Origin: Amaurobius ferox
Taxonomy: Eukaryota; Arthropoda; Arachnida; Araneae; Amaurobiidae
Direction: 5' to 3'
Assembly: GCA_951213105.1 (NCBI GenBank)
Contig: OX578136.1
Location: 155,317,178-155,381,177, forward strand
DNA: 64,000 bases
Shown here in pieces: positions 9,012 through 20,011 of this stretch. The translations under genes were made by a program, and so were the position numbers. Positions within the stretch are counted from its first letter, which is position 1, and the number at the start of each line of letters is the position of its first letter. The notes beneath the pieces are model-generated. The model worked only from the letters and a program-made list of their open reading frames with translations, was not told the origin of the DNA and ran no database searches.

Positions 9012-9349
9012 AGCATCATCTTTATATACTTTCTTTTTTTAATCTATTTTTATATTCTTAATTTTATAAACTTTATCATCATTAGAAATCCATAATGAGT
9101 TCTTTTCTTATATAAGTACCAGTTATTATATATTTCATCCTTTAATTGTGATGGTCTGAGCCATTACTAATCATCAGTTTTTGATACCACATCGCGGGAA
9201 TATCTTACTTGTATATAAATGAATGTTAACTTTTTTGACGGTGCTGAAATGGTTGAATCGATTGATATTTCAGATAATGAAGTTTCAGATAATGAAGTAG
9301 CGCATGATTTAAAGATGAAATTAATGTATTCAGATGATGAATATTTTTA
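9011..9349 (+). repeat. 339-bp tandem duplication, second copy
   Basis: This is the second unit and leads into the complete gene at 9219. The sequence between 9011 and 9218 is then the leader of that gene; it includes the palindrome-containing stretch gataccacatcgcgggaat and a TATATAAATG start context. Confidence 0.93.
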
Positions 9350-9638
9350 TATTATAGATTATGAGAATTTAAAACAAAGATATAAGAGTAGAATTAGTTA
9401 TTTTAATCGAATAAAAAGGAAGTATAATATTACTCAAGAAGTTGAGGAAATGTTTTTAAAATTTTTAGATTTTATGTATTATGAGAAATCAGTTAATTAT
9501 TATTATTTTATGAAAAAGATTTGTGATTTTTTTAAAATTGAAAATAATATAAAGGCTCAAAGACTTTGTTATAAAGTCAAAAAGAAATATGAGAAAATCT
9601 GGATTTCAGTGAAATCCCCTTATAAAAATAAATCGTAA
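9219..9638 (+). CDS. Uncharacterised Polinton protein, acidic N-terminus
   Basis: An intact frame of 139 residues with TATATAAATG at its start. The N-terminal 40 residues are acidic (SDNEVSDNEV), and the rest is rich in tyrosine, lysine and aromatic residues with predicted helices (RISYFNRIKRKYNI, MKKICDFFKI). The acidic-then-basic layout could fit a regulatory or DNA-binding protein, but I recognise no family. It is the first gene after the integrase hairpin and heads the polymerase-side group, ending 3 bases before the next start. Confidence 0.7.
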   Translation: MNVNFFDGAEMVESIDISDNEVSDNEVAHDLKMKLMYSDDEYFYIIDYENLKQRYKSRISYFNRIKRKYNITQEVEEMFLKFLDFMYYEKSVNYYYFMKKICDFFKIENNIKAQRLCYKVKKKYEKIWISVKSPYKNKS

Positions 9639-9641
9639 TAA

Positions 9642-9872
9642 ATGGATGTGACAAGAATATGCACACACTGTAAGATTATAAAGCCAATAGATGATTTCTA
9701 TAAACATCGTAATTATGGTAAATTTAATCATGACAGTATTTGTAAAATTTGTAAATCTAAGATTAGTTATACGAAATATAATTGTGAATGTGGGAAACAG
9801 TATACATATCTTCATAAACAAAGACATTTGAGAAGTAATTATCATATCAAGCGAGTTGTGAAAAGTATTTAA
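9642..9872 (+). CDS. Small zinc-finger protein
   Basis: An intact frame of 76 residues that starts just after the stop of the preceding gene. Two metal-binding groups are visible: CTHCKIIKPIDDFYK with CKICK about 20 residues later, a four-cysteine knuckle of the kind seen next to HNH nucleases, and then CECGKQY with HKQRHLRSNYH, a Cys-Cys-His-His finger. Binding to nucleic acid is likely. No nuclease residues are evident. The function in the element is unknown. Confidence 0.7.
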   Translation: MDVTRICTHCKIIKPIDDFYKHRNYGKFNHDSICKICKSKISYTKYNCECGKQYTYLHKQRHLRSNYHIKRVVKSI

Positions 9873-9890
9873 AAAAATATTTCCGAATAA

Positions 9891-12800
9891 ATGGAAATGC
9901 AACTGAGAATAAAGGCTATTGGTGAACTTATAAAAGTAGTAAAACAATTGAATATTAAACAATCTAAAGGTTGTAAGAAGGATGATTTAATTAGATTATT
10001 AATTAAATATATCAGAAAAACAGGTGAATATAAACCTGTTTTAGTAGATTTATTAAATTTAGATATATCAAAATACTTGGAAAAAAAGAAGAAAATATTT
10101 ATTGAAAAACCTGAAAAACGTAATAAAATTAAAAATGTTTTTGATTCTTTTAATTTGAAATTTGATAATAAGGAATTTAAGCCAAAAGAAGAAAAAAAGA
10201 TTAAAACAGTAGTGAATCTTAAAAAAATTATTTACTCCTGATCTTACGGAACAATTGAAACAATTTATTAATGAACCTAAAAATAGGCGTAAACTTAAGA
10301 ATATATTTGATTATTTTGATTTGAAATATAAAGATGGAGAATTGGTAAAAAAGAAATAAAAGAAAGTAGAAATAGAAGTTAATCTTGAAGATTTATATAA
10401 ACCTGATTATGAAATTGTTCAAATTAGTCAAAAATATATTAAAAAATATAACACATATAGGTATATTTATAAAATTGTGGAAATCAATGAACTTAGATCT
10501 GTACAATATCATAATATTTTAAAGGACTTATTTAGAAAAGCTATTGGAAAAGTAGAAGGAAAAGTAGATATTATAGTACACAATCCTGCATTAAGTCAAC
10601 TTTTTCATCCTAAAATGATGTCAACTAGAGAGGCTTATGATACCTATTTAGATGTTTTAACACATAAAATTGAATACAAAGAATTAGATATTAAAGAATG
10701 TACTTTCGATTTTCATGTCATAGAATTACCACACGGAGGAAAACATCTAAAATTTCTCAAAGATGATGATATTGTAAACAAAAAGAGTATTTGTCAAATT
10801 AAAAATAACGATAATATATGTTTATTTAGATCTATTGTAGTTTCTCTATCTATTCAAAATCCTGAACTTTTATGTGAAAAATTAAACTATAAAAAACTAA
10901 CTAAAAATGACATTCTATATATTAAAAAAGAAAGAATATTACAAAAAACGTTAGCTGAAAAATTACATGAAATGTGTGAAATTCCTTTAGATATTTGTAA
11001 TTTAGAGCATGTTAAAAAATTTGAAGAATTCTTAAATATACAAATTACTATATTTTGTAGAGAAAATTTTAATGAAAGAATATACAATGGTACTTAAAAA
11101 ACTACTTGTATTTACATTTTAAAAAATAGAAATCATTTTGATACCATTACATCTGTTACAGGATTTTTAGGAAAAAACAATTATTGTGATTACTGTAAGG
11201 TGAGTTATAAAAGAAGCGATCAGCATAAATGTTCATTAATGTGATAGATGTTTTATAAAAGAAAGTAATTGTGAAGGTGATGATATCCTGTGTAATGAAT
11301 GTTTTCGAAGTTTTAAAAGCGAAAACTGTTTTAAAAATCATAAAAATAAATTAAAAAATTGTCTGTTTGTGAAAGACTATGGACATGTTTAAAATGCAAG
11401 AGAAACATCCACAGAGATAAAACAAAACCTGAAGATCATAAATGTGGAGAGAGAGAATGCAAAAATTGTAGACAATGGGTCTCAAAAGATCATAGGTGTT
11501 ATATGAAAACAAAAAAAGCTAAGGGTAGAACCTGTAAAAATATTTGTTCTACTCAAGAATGGTGTAATATATGTCAAAAACATAGATTTCCTGAAAATTA
11601 TATGTATGGTAGTATGTGTGAAAACAAATGTAATTACAAACGTAATGACAGATATAGTTGGTATGATGCTTGTAATTACTTAGGATTTACACAAAAATAT
11701 ATGTTTTTGGACGTTGAAACGAATCAAGAGACTGGAAATCATGAAGTCAATTTAATTATAAATCAAGAATTTAATGGAGAAGAAAACATATTTAAGAATG
11801 AAAACGACTATTGTAAGTTGCTATTTGATAAGAAACATGCAGGTTATACCGTATTAGCTCATTATGTGGGAAAGGTTTTGACTTTCAATTTATATCTAAA
11901 TACTGTTTTAAAAATAAAATTAAAGTTTTTACAATCTATCAAGGAAATAAACTCATTTATATGAATGCAAACAAATATAATATAAGGTTTATAGATTCTA
12001 TTAATTTTACATTGATTCCATTAAGAAAATTTCCTAAAACGTTTGGATTAACAGAATTAGCAAAAGGATATTTTCCTCATTTGTTTAACACTATTAAAAA
12101 TCAAACTTACATAGGAAAATATCCTGAAAAATACTATTATGAATATGATACTATGACTTTAGAAGATAGAGAATTGTTTAATATATGGTACAAATATGTA
12201 AAAAATGAAATCTTTGATTTTCAAAAAGAAATTATAAAATACTGTAGGTCTGATGTAGATATTTTAAGAAAAGGATGTTTAGAATTGGGAAGATTATTTT
12301 TAGAAATAGCTAATATAGATCCTTTTAAATATATCACTTTAGCAAGTGTTTGTATGGTTATATATAGAGATAAATTCGTACCTGAGGGTACAATAGCTAT
12401 AGATGAAGAGATCATCAAACGAGATCAATACAGTAAAAAATCAATTGCTTGGTTAGATTATTTATCTCAAAAACATAAAATAAATATACAGCATGCTTTA
12501 AATGGAGGAGAGAAAAAAATAAAATTAGACAATAAAACTTATAAAGTAGATGGTTTTAACAATAATACTGTATATCAATTTCAGGGTTGTCATTGGCATG
12601 GATGTTATTGTTGTTACAGAAAATCTACTTTAAATAAGCAAAATCAAATATGTATGACAGATTTATATGAAAAAACAAAAAAGGTAAATAATAAGATAAA
12701 AGGTGCAGGATATGAGTTAATTCAGATATGGGAATGTGATTTTGATAATGATAAAGAAATTAAAAAATATATGAAAAAAGAATGGAAAAGAGATTTTATA

Positions 12801-14220
12801 GAACCTTTTAATCCTAGAGATGCCTTCTATGGGGGTAGATGTGAACCAACCAAATTAAAATATGAAATGAAAAATAAAGAGAAAGGTCGATATGTTGATG
12901 TATGTTCACTCCATCCAACTGTAAATTATTTTGATTATTATCGAATTGGGCATCCTAAAAAGATCTATAATCCTGATAAATATGATGAGAATTGGTTTGG
13001 GATGATACAGTGTAAAGTACTACCTCCTAGAAAATTATATCATCCTGTATTACCTTATAAAGAAGAAAAATTGATATTTAGTTTGTGTAAATCATGTTCA
13101 AAAACATTTAAATGCTACCATTATAAAACAGATACTGAAAAGAAAAAATGTAAAAAGTGTTTTGAAATAAGAAATAAATTATGTAATCATACAGGTGATG
13201 AAAGAAGCTTTATAGGTACTTGGACTACGGATGAAGTCAATTTAGCTATAGAAAAATGATATAAAATTTTAAATATATATGAAGTTTGGCATTTTGAAAA
13301 GAAAACAGATAAACTATTCAAAGAGTATGTCAATATGTTTTTAAAAATTAAATTAGAAACGGATGATAAATTACAGAAACCTAAAGATTTTAAAAACAAA
13401 AAAGATTATGAAACATACATTAATAATTATAAAAAGTTTGTGAAAGAAAAATTAGATATTGATTTAGGTGAAATAAAAGAAAATCGAGGAATGAGATTTA
13501 TAGCCAAAATCTGTTTAAACTCTTTATGGGGTAAGTTTGGACAAAGAAAAAATATGAAACAAACTGAGCTGGTAATAGAGCTGGAAGATTTTTAAATTAT
13601 TATATTGAATGATAAAATTAAAGATTTGAATATGATATTTTTAAATGATGATTGTGTACAAATGGATTATAAGATGAAAGATGAATATATACCAAGAATA
13701 ACTTTAATACAAATATTTATATAGCAGCTTTTACAACTAGTTCCGCTAGAATAAGATTATATAAAATGCTTGATAAACTAGGAGATAAAGTAATGTATTA
13801 TGATACAGATAATATCGTTTATATTGATGATGATACTAATAAAGTAAAAACAGGCTGTATGTTGGGAGAATGGACAGATGAATTAAGAGAAGATAAATAT
13901 ATCACATCGTGGATATCTGGAGCTAGTAAAGATTATGGGTATATACTTAATGATGGATCTGTAAAAGGTAAAGTAAAAGATTTTAAAATGAATTATGAGA
14001 GTGAAACTAAGCTCAGTTTTGATGAAAGAATGAAAACAATAACAGGTGAAACTGAACATATAGATGTAGAAATAAATCAGTTTCAAATAAAAAATATAGA
14101 AATATTAAAGTGAATAAAACGAATAAAAGATACATGTTTGGATATGATAAAAGAAGAATTTTTGATAATTTTGATACTGTACCATATATGGTTATTAATA
14201 TTTATAAAAATGTTTACTAA
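9891..14220 (+). pseudogene. Protein-primed DNA polymerase B, broken by several frameshifts
   Basis: This is the replicative polymerase of the element. I take the start at the ATG behind AATAA at 9891, because N-terminal repeats run on across a break near 10240 into the polymerase frame. In order: a SAP-like helical start; two copies of a 60-residue repeat (9.98-10.4 kb); a region resembling an OTU-type fold (NDNICLFRS, near 10.8 kb); a zinc-rich part (11.1-11.5 kb); exonuclease motifs (FLDVETN near 11.7 kb; a GKGFDFQF segment after a frame break near 11868; YCRSDVDIL near 12.24 kb); GCHWHGC near 12.59 kb; polymerase motif A (DVCSLHP), motif B (NSLWGKFG) and motif C (YYDTDN near 13.8 kb). Breaks lie near 10240, 10360, 11095-11360, 11868, 13258 (TGA), 13593, 13720 and 14100. 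The last readable codons end at TAA 14218-14220. Confidence 0.85.
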
Positions 14221-14265
14221 TATATGGATGAGTGTTTATGGTCATGGCATCATCTGCAGTGCATC

Positions 14266-14655
14266 TATTTATAAAAAAAAATAGCAAAATGGCCCACCGT
14301 GCCCAGGGGATCATCTAGAAGTCTGATTCCAACAGCTGTTTTCGAATTCTGGAACCAGAGTTCCAGATCACCCCCTGGACCAGGCCCACAGGCCTAGGAA
14401 GAGAGAAGGACAATACGAACATATAACAATTAGACATAGAATCCACAAGATTCAGCCCACCACTTATTAAATCTCGATGAGTGCTGCTCTATTGGAACAA
14501 CGACGAGAGCAGCTGACATGTCATTCTTGGCTTCGGCAATAGTTCAATAAACCATCAACCTGAATTGATTAACAAACCGGGAGAGGTCGGGATTTGAACC
14601 TGGGGCCTTGATGTTAATAGCCCCGCGCGCAAACCGTTCTGCCATGGGTACCCGA
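14266..14655 (-). mobile_element. tRNA-derived SINE inserted in the Polinton
   Basis: On the minus strand the head looks like a tRNA: box A TGGCAGAACGG at 14634-14644 and box B GGTTCAAATCC at 14590-14600, 34 bases apart. A GC-richer body follows to about 14266. The T-rich tract at its end may be the 3' tail. The base composition is clearly different from the surrounding Polinton. I could not define a clean target duplication. Confidence 0.65.
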
Positions 14656-15075
14656 CATATGAAGAACAATTCATTTATATAACCTTTACATTGAAAACTA
14701 AAAACAACTTTAAACGAGTCATTTTTCAAGCAGAATGTGAGTATACTTTAAAAGATCGATAGTTTTAATTTATCTGATCAAAAAATAATGTTTATAAAAT
14801 GAGACATAAAAATATATACAATGCTAAATAGGGAGTCCGATTGATGGCACCATCTTGCGAAACAAATCTCCGACAAGCTAAATAAATATTTTTTTCTCCT
14901 CGTTGAAGGACGTAACACTACGTAATGAAGGACGTCATAGAGACACCTTACGTAATCAAAATTGTTTCTACTTCTACTCAAAGTAAAGGTCACTTTCTCT
15001 CCTTTCGACTCGCAGTGAAGCTACAAGATAAACAAACCATTAAAATCAAAGTCGCTTTATTTTCGCTTCTTAAAA
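14656..15075. promoter_or_regulatory. Non-coding leader upstream of the right-end Polinton gene
   Basis: I see no gene. Near 14915-14960 there are two tacgtaa motifs and a GACGTCA half-palindrome, which resemble CREB/ATF-type sites, followed by a pyrimidine-rich stretch. The location directly upstream of the gene at 15076 makes a promoter plausible; the motif reading is inference. Confidence 0.35.
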
Positions 15076-15360
15076 ATGGAAGAGTTCAATAGACTGAGAG
15101 GTTATCCGAAAACGTTTAAATTATATGATTTAAATCCTGGGAAATATGATCTGATATCATTGAGAAAAATTAATACTAAATATGGAGATTCAGTAATCGT
15201 AAAGTTAGATGCGGAAAATGAAGAAAAAGAGTATTACCTTGCGAATAAACATGGAAAACTTTCTGATGAATCATTATATAAAATCAATAAAGGAAGATAT
15301 ATATTTAAGTATTCGGGTATGATTGATGATAAATACGAATATGAATTAGAGAAAGCTTAA
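15076..15360 (+). CDS. Small conserved-looking right-end Polinton protein (possibly OB-fold)
   Basis: An intact frame of 94 residues. The pattern LNPGKYDLISLRKINTKYGD, followed by VIVKLDAE, YLANKHGKLSD and KYSGMIDDKYEYEL, is mainly beta-strand with a central YG motif. It resembles small beta-barrel proteins that bind single-stranded DNA, which would suit protein-primed replication. I cannot name the family, and the fold call is inference. It is the last gene before the terminal repeat and is followed by a hairpin. Confidence 0.65.
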   Translation: MEEFNRLRGYPKTFKLYDLNPGKYDLISLRKINTKYGDSVIVKLDAENEEKEYYLANKHGKLSDESLYKINKGRYIFKYSGMIDDKYEYELEKA

Positions 15361-15379
15361 TCATTTTTCTCTATAATTC

Positions 15380-15406
15380 AGTGGGGGTGCGTTACCCCCC
15401 ACTGGA
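15380..15406. terminator. Hairpin after the right-end gene
   Basis: cagtgggggtgcgtta followed by ccccccactg folds into a strong stem (CAGTGGGGG with CCCCCACTG) 20 bases after the stop. The same sequence in half-form lies at the inner edge of the left terminal repeat. It is probably a 3'-end signal or part of the terminal structure. Confidence 0.5.
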
Positions 15407-16035
15407 TTTGCACTACAATGTATAAAATATAGTATATTATTTGTAATTATCATTTCTTTTTTATTAAACATATGTTTTGTAATTTTATATTCATAATGAT
15501 TTCATTTTTTTTTAATAAATTAGAGGGCACAGGTCCTCATATTTTTATAATTCTTTTTTAATTTTATAAAAAATGTTTAGATTTAGTTTTTCTATTAAAT
15601 ATATGGGGGGGGGGTCTCAACTCCACCCTTTAAAAACTGATAATTTTTAATATATTAGAGGGCTTCCATTCATTTGGAGATCCTCTTTTCTCACGCATTT
15701 ATTTAAAAATCATGTTATTCTCTAATATATTTGATATTATTTTCTTTCATATATTCAAAGATTTTGATATATTTGGTCTCAATAATGTCTTATATGACTT
15801 AAATATAAGTCAAAATGTATTAAATTTTAGAATCCTAAAACTCTCTTAATTTTTGATTTTTTTAAAAATACGCATTTTTGAATGATTTCATGCATTTTTG
15901 AATGATTTTATGCATTTTTGGTCTTAAGAGGTGGTCCTGGTTTTTAAAAAATGGAGAAAAGTAGTAGTATATTGGGTGGACTCTGAAACAAAATGACTAT
16001 GCCATTTTGTCCCAGAGTCCACCCCATACACTACT
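15388..16035 (-). repeat. Polinton right terminal inverted repeat
   Basis: It is inverted relative to 2233-2874 and begins just inside the hairpin that follows the right-end gene. The two repeats differ by scattered substitutions and small indels, so they have diverged since they were last homogenised. Confidence 0.93.
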
Positions 16036-16041
16036 TGGGTC
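16036..16041. repeat. Polinton target-site duplication, right copy (TGGGTC)
   Basis: An exact copy of the left duplication at 2227-2232, placed immediately after the terminal ACT of the element. Confidence 0.93.
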
Positions 16042-17000
16042 ATTAACAAAATGATGTTTAAAGGCAAACAAATCTTACAATAATATGGTATGTGACCACC
16101 CCTGTCCCGGACGTTCACACAAACTTTAGAATGATTTTCCATGCTTTCAATGAGGTGATCAATCATCACAGATGCGAGCAATGGCCATTCCTCGAATAGG
16201 GCAGTTTCCAACTCTCTGAGACTGGCTGGAGGAGGTAAACGTGCAGACGGCAAGCCAGAGGGCATCCCAAAGGTTTTCAATAGAATTAAGGTCGGGGTAT
16301 ACGCCGGCCACTCCATACGAGAAATGCCCTCACTTTCCAGGTATTCATCAACGATGTTATCTCGAAGGGGACGGACATTATCGTCCATAAGGAGGAAATC
16401 AGGACCAACTGCTGCAGCGTAGAGTCTCGCAATAGGAGTCTAGGACTTCATCCCGATTCCGCATAGTCATCACCGAACCACCTTTAAAGACGTGCAGCTT
16501 TGTGCGATATCAAATTGAAATACCAGCCCACACCATGACGCTGCCACCTCTGAATGCGTGATGTTCGAAGATGTTTTTTGCATGATTGCGTGTGCCTCGT
16601 TCTCTCCAGACCTTACATGCTTATCATCTGATTCCAGGGCAAATCTGGACTCGTCCGTGAACTGGATGTTGCACCAATCTGAGACAGTCCAATTGACATG
16701 TTGACGACACCACTTTAATCTTGCCCCTCTGGCCCGACCATACACAGCACGCATCAGCCAACATTCCCTGCAAGGCACCGAGGTTCTTCCCTGGCCACCG
16801 GTCTCCTCTGATCTCTCACGTCTGGGACATGATTGGATGTCGCTTACTCGCGCTGCCACCGCCGCGTTTAGAAGATGAACTCTGCCAAATGGTTGACAGC
16901 GAATGGGACAGGGGGGCCATCCTTCAGGACACAGGGCAGCTATCCTTCAGGGTGCTACAATCTACTGATCGGACGGTGCTATCGCTCAGTGTATAGGTGT
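16042..17000 (-). pseudogene. Tc1-like transposase, broken, with the Polinton in its 3' flank
   Basis: The minus strand reads as a Tc1-family DDE transposase in several frames. Visible are QHVNWTVSDW followed by FTDESRF with the first aspartate (about 16.65 kb), then DIAQSC, then MDDNVRP with the second aspartate (about 16.38 kb), and a C-terminal ELETALFEEWPLLAS segment ending GGHIPY. The block that should carry the third acidic residue is frameshifted, and the N-terminal DNA-binding part is barely readable. The coding end lies about 50 bases from the Polinton insertion point. Confidence 0.82.
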
Positions 17001-17110
17001 ATAATTTTGCAATAAACATCACTTATTGTTCGCTGCTGTCTCTCTCTGTTTGCCGATTTTCATCGCTCTTTGCCCATTCCTTCTTGGTGTCTCATTTTCA
17101 CTGTCACGTA

Positions 17111-17146
17111 GTGTGTATATATATATATATATATAAATATATATAT
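17111..17146. repeat. AT microsatellite
   Basis: An AT run with one interruption; it appears to have replaced the outer end of the left inverted repeat of the next element. Confidence 0.9.
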
Positions 17147-18067
17147 AAAACACCCCTACTCTGAGCTCTCTATAGATCGAACTACTCAGTGTAAAGGCTC
17201 CAAAATTGTTGAACATACTATTCAAGACATGGGGAAAGGAATTATGCGAAAAAAAATAGTTCCAGAAACACCGATAGGTGGCGCTGTACAACAGAAAATA
17301 TGCAGAAAAGACACAAAATACACATTTTATTCGAAAGTACCAAACATTCATATCACAAGGACTTTTTCTATGCAGGGAATGCTGCGTATAACGTTATCCA
17401 TTGATTGTTCAACAATAGCGGTGGCAACATCGTCAACGACATCTGAGCGAGTCGATTTGCTTCCTCGACCCGGCTGAACTCCAAGATGTCCAGTTTTCTC
17501 GAATCGAGCGATCATTCTCCTGAGAGCTTGTGAAGTAATGGTCCTTTGCGCAAATTCTTAAGTCGACGAAACTCTCGAAGTGCAGCTGCGGCATGTCCTT
17601 TGTTTTCATAAAACAGGTTCACAAGCAAAGCGCGTTCTGGCAGTGTGACAGCCATCGCTGATAAGAATGAAAATTTCCCAGTTTTATCCCCTTTTATGCC
17701 CAGAACATAGTAGCTGCAAACCAAGGGTTTATGCAAATTTTTGTGCTTACAGTGCGAAATTGCAGTTACAATGACAGTTTAAGTTTCTTCACTTTTTATC
17801 TTCTTTTTTTTCATATCAGCAAAAGAAATTAAAAAGGAAAAATTCCATATCGCATGTGTTTGTTTTTTTGTGATTATTTTGCGTCTTTTCAGCATATTTT
17901 CTGTTGTACAGCGTCACCTATCGGTGTTTCTCGAAATATTTTTTTTTCGCGTAATCCCTTTCCCCATGTCTTGAATAGTAGGTTCAACAATTTTGGAGCC
18001 CTTACACTGAGTAATTCGATGTATAGAGAGCTCAGAGTAGGGGTGTTTTAATTCTGACCACCCGGTA
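17147..18067 (-). mobile_element. Mariner-like element with long inverted repeats, internally deleted
   Basis: Bases 17147-17321 and about 17870-18067 are inverted copies of each other with small differences; the right end finishes accacccggtata, while the left end is lost in an AT run. Between them the minus strand (17736 down to about 17390) encodes the N-terminal helix-turn-helix part of a transposase of the DUF4817 type: LPERALLVNLFYENKGHAAA, then a frame break, then a segment like RRMIARFEKTGHLGVQ. The catalytic domain is absent, so the element is non-autonomous. Confidence 0.75.
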
Positions 18068-18880
18068 TATAATAGTTCGAAAGTCCAATGAAAGAAATGT
18101 GAGAAGCTGTAACTCGAAAAACCTAACTTTCTAACAGTCCTACATATAAAAGTATAAATCAGCAAACCTTCAATCAAATGGAAAAAAGTAAACATTTCGA
18201 ATTATCAGGTTAGAGAAAATCATCAAAAATCAATGGTGTGGAATCGATAAAAGAAAAACAAATGAAATTAAAGCATTAATACTATACACGTGGACAAGGG
18301 TTAGGCCTAAATAATGGATACGTTCACGTCTTCAAAACTCTTCATCGGGTCCAAGTATTTTGTCGAAGAAAACACAAAAAATGTATTTTTCTGAAGAAAT
18401 AGATAGATTATATCTATAAACTATTTCTACTTGGACAACATACATAAAGAAGAAAAATAAAAGGAATCAAGTATACCTGGAGAAAAACAGTACAAATGCA
18501 CAAACCTGTCGAACCCGGGAACCCAGAATGAAGAGACTAATGTTGCCATTCGCAAAGGAAAAAGAAATGATCTGCTGTTGCCATTCGTAAGAAATAAATA
18601 AAAGTAATGCAAAAAGGCAAGAAAAAGTGATGATATGCAATCAGAGCTACTAAAAAGTGGGGCTAATAATAGAAAGGCTAATGTTTAAGAGGATGTAAAA
18701 ATAAAAGTATTATTAATACAAGAAAATAGAGATGTCAGAGTAATATAAAAAACTATGAATAGAATTCATGAAACTCCAGGTAATTTAAATTTTTCAACTA
18801 AACCATTTACAAAATATGAGGGATATTTATATAAATTGCTGGTAATTTTTAGATTATTTATATGCATGGCATGAAAATTT

Positions 18881-20011
18881 TTAATTTAATTTTTTATCAG
18901 ATAATCTATAAATTCCAAAAAGCTGATTAAGTATAATATTTCTAAACAATAGAATCGAGTTGCAAGAATTAAATGGTAAGATTTTATTAATGTTAAAATT
19001 AAAATATTCTTTTTTATCATATAAATTAGTAACAATTCTATTAGGAGGTTCTATAATAAGATTTAAATAAAAAAAAAATATTGTTACTAATAGCAGCTTC
19101 ATTAGGAATTAATTCCAAATTGTCTGGATAGAAATCTATATCTATGACATAATTTTCAGTATATACTAAGCAAATCAGATCAACATATCTGTATAATGTA
19201 TAATCTATTGAAGTAAAAGACTGTTCATAATGATAAAGGTATAAATTAGCTAACATACTGCTACTGTAGCCACCCTGTGGAACTCATGAGACTTGTAAGT
19301 ATAATTTATTTCCTTGAAAAATATAATTATTGAAAATAACAAAGTGAAGAAGTTTAGGAAAATTTATAAAATTAATTTGATTTCAAAGATTAGTAATATA
19401 AGCATTATATAGAGCTAAAATTACATCATATAGATCAGAGATCTTAATATTATTAAAAAGATCTTTAAAATCAAAAGTTTGAAATACAATTAATTTACCT
19501 AGTGATGTTAATCTATTCTTTAATTCTTTACTATTATTTAGAATAAGGTTATTATTGCTAGACTGGCGTAAATTATCATTTATTTGATTTAAAGAATTTA
19601 GAAGTAATTTACTCGCAATAGTAGAGTATTATGCCCACTAGCAACTGTTTTAAATTTAATGGAATTTTTGTGAAATTTTGGAATAAGCGCAATATATGGA
19701 AATTTAAGAAATTTATATTTAATATTTAAATCACTATACATATTGATAATTTTCAATTTGATACTATTAATGGAATGTAAATCTAGTTTAAAAAGACTGT
19801 TATTTTTTAAATAATGTAACAGAAATTGGATATAAAATTTTTTACAGTTAATAGTATAATTATTAGAGGCTTTATCAACATAGGTGATAACAAAAGATCT
19901 TTGTAAATCATTAATGGTGTGTTTAATATTATCAATATTATATATAGATCTAGATAATTTAATACTACTAATAGCATTTTTAATAGACTCTAATAAAGTA
20001 AATTTCCACAT
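18881..20011 (-). pseudogene. Reverse transcriptase of the Penelope-like relic
   Basis: This is the best preserved portion. It includes VDKASNN, a typical Penelope RT block, followed about 80 residues later by IPKFHKNSIKF and ASGHNTLLLR, then across frame breaks LANLYLYHYEQ and the YRYVD region of the active site, and a C-terminal segment with YDKKEYFNF and LPFNSCN. It has several breaks and no GIY-YIG nuclease in readable form. Confidence 0.65.

Larger units (their letters stand above)
2233..16035. mobile_element. Polinton/Maverick (adintovirus-like) element, both ends present
   Basis: This is a 13.8-kb element with AGT...ACT termini, about 645-bp inverted terminal repeats and a 6-bp target duplication. 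Inside are the diagnostic genes: protein-primed DNA polymerase B, retroviral-type integrase with chromodomain, FtsK/A32-like packaging ATPase, adenain-type protease, penton-like minor capsid protein and a piece of the major capsid protein, plus a phospholipase A2-like domain. Such elements are large DNA transposons that also encode virion proteins. Many frames are broken and the major capsid gene is truncated, so this copy should not be able to form particles or replicate on its own. Confidence 0.96.

Noticed and set aside
16721..16996. 91-residue plus-strand frame
   Set aside because: It is the antisense shadow of the broken Tc1-like transposase.
18300..18420. Second hammerhead-like motif (gggtccaagtattttgtcgaag and its relative at 42270-42310)
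   Set aside because: The GTCC/GTC stem and GAA are suggestive, but the CTGANGA core is absent in both copies, so I do not call a ribozyme.
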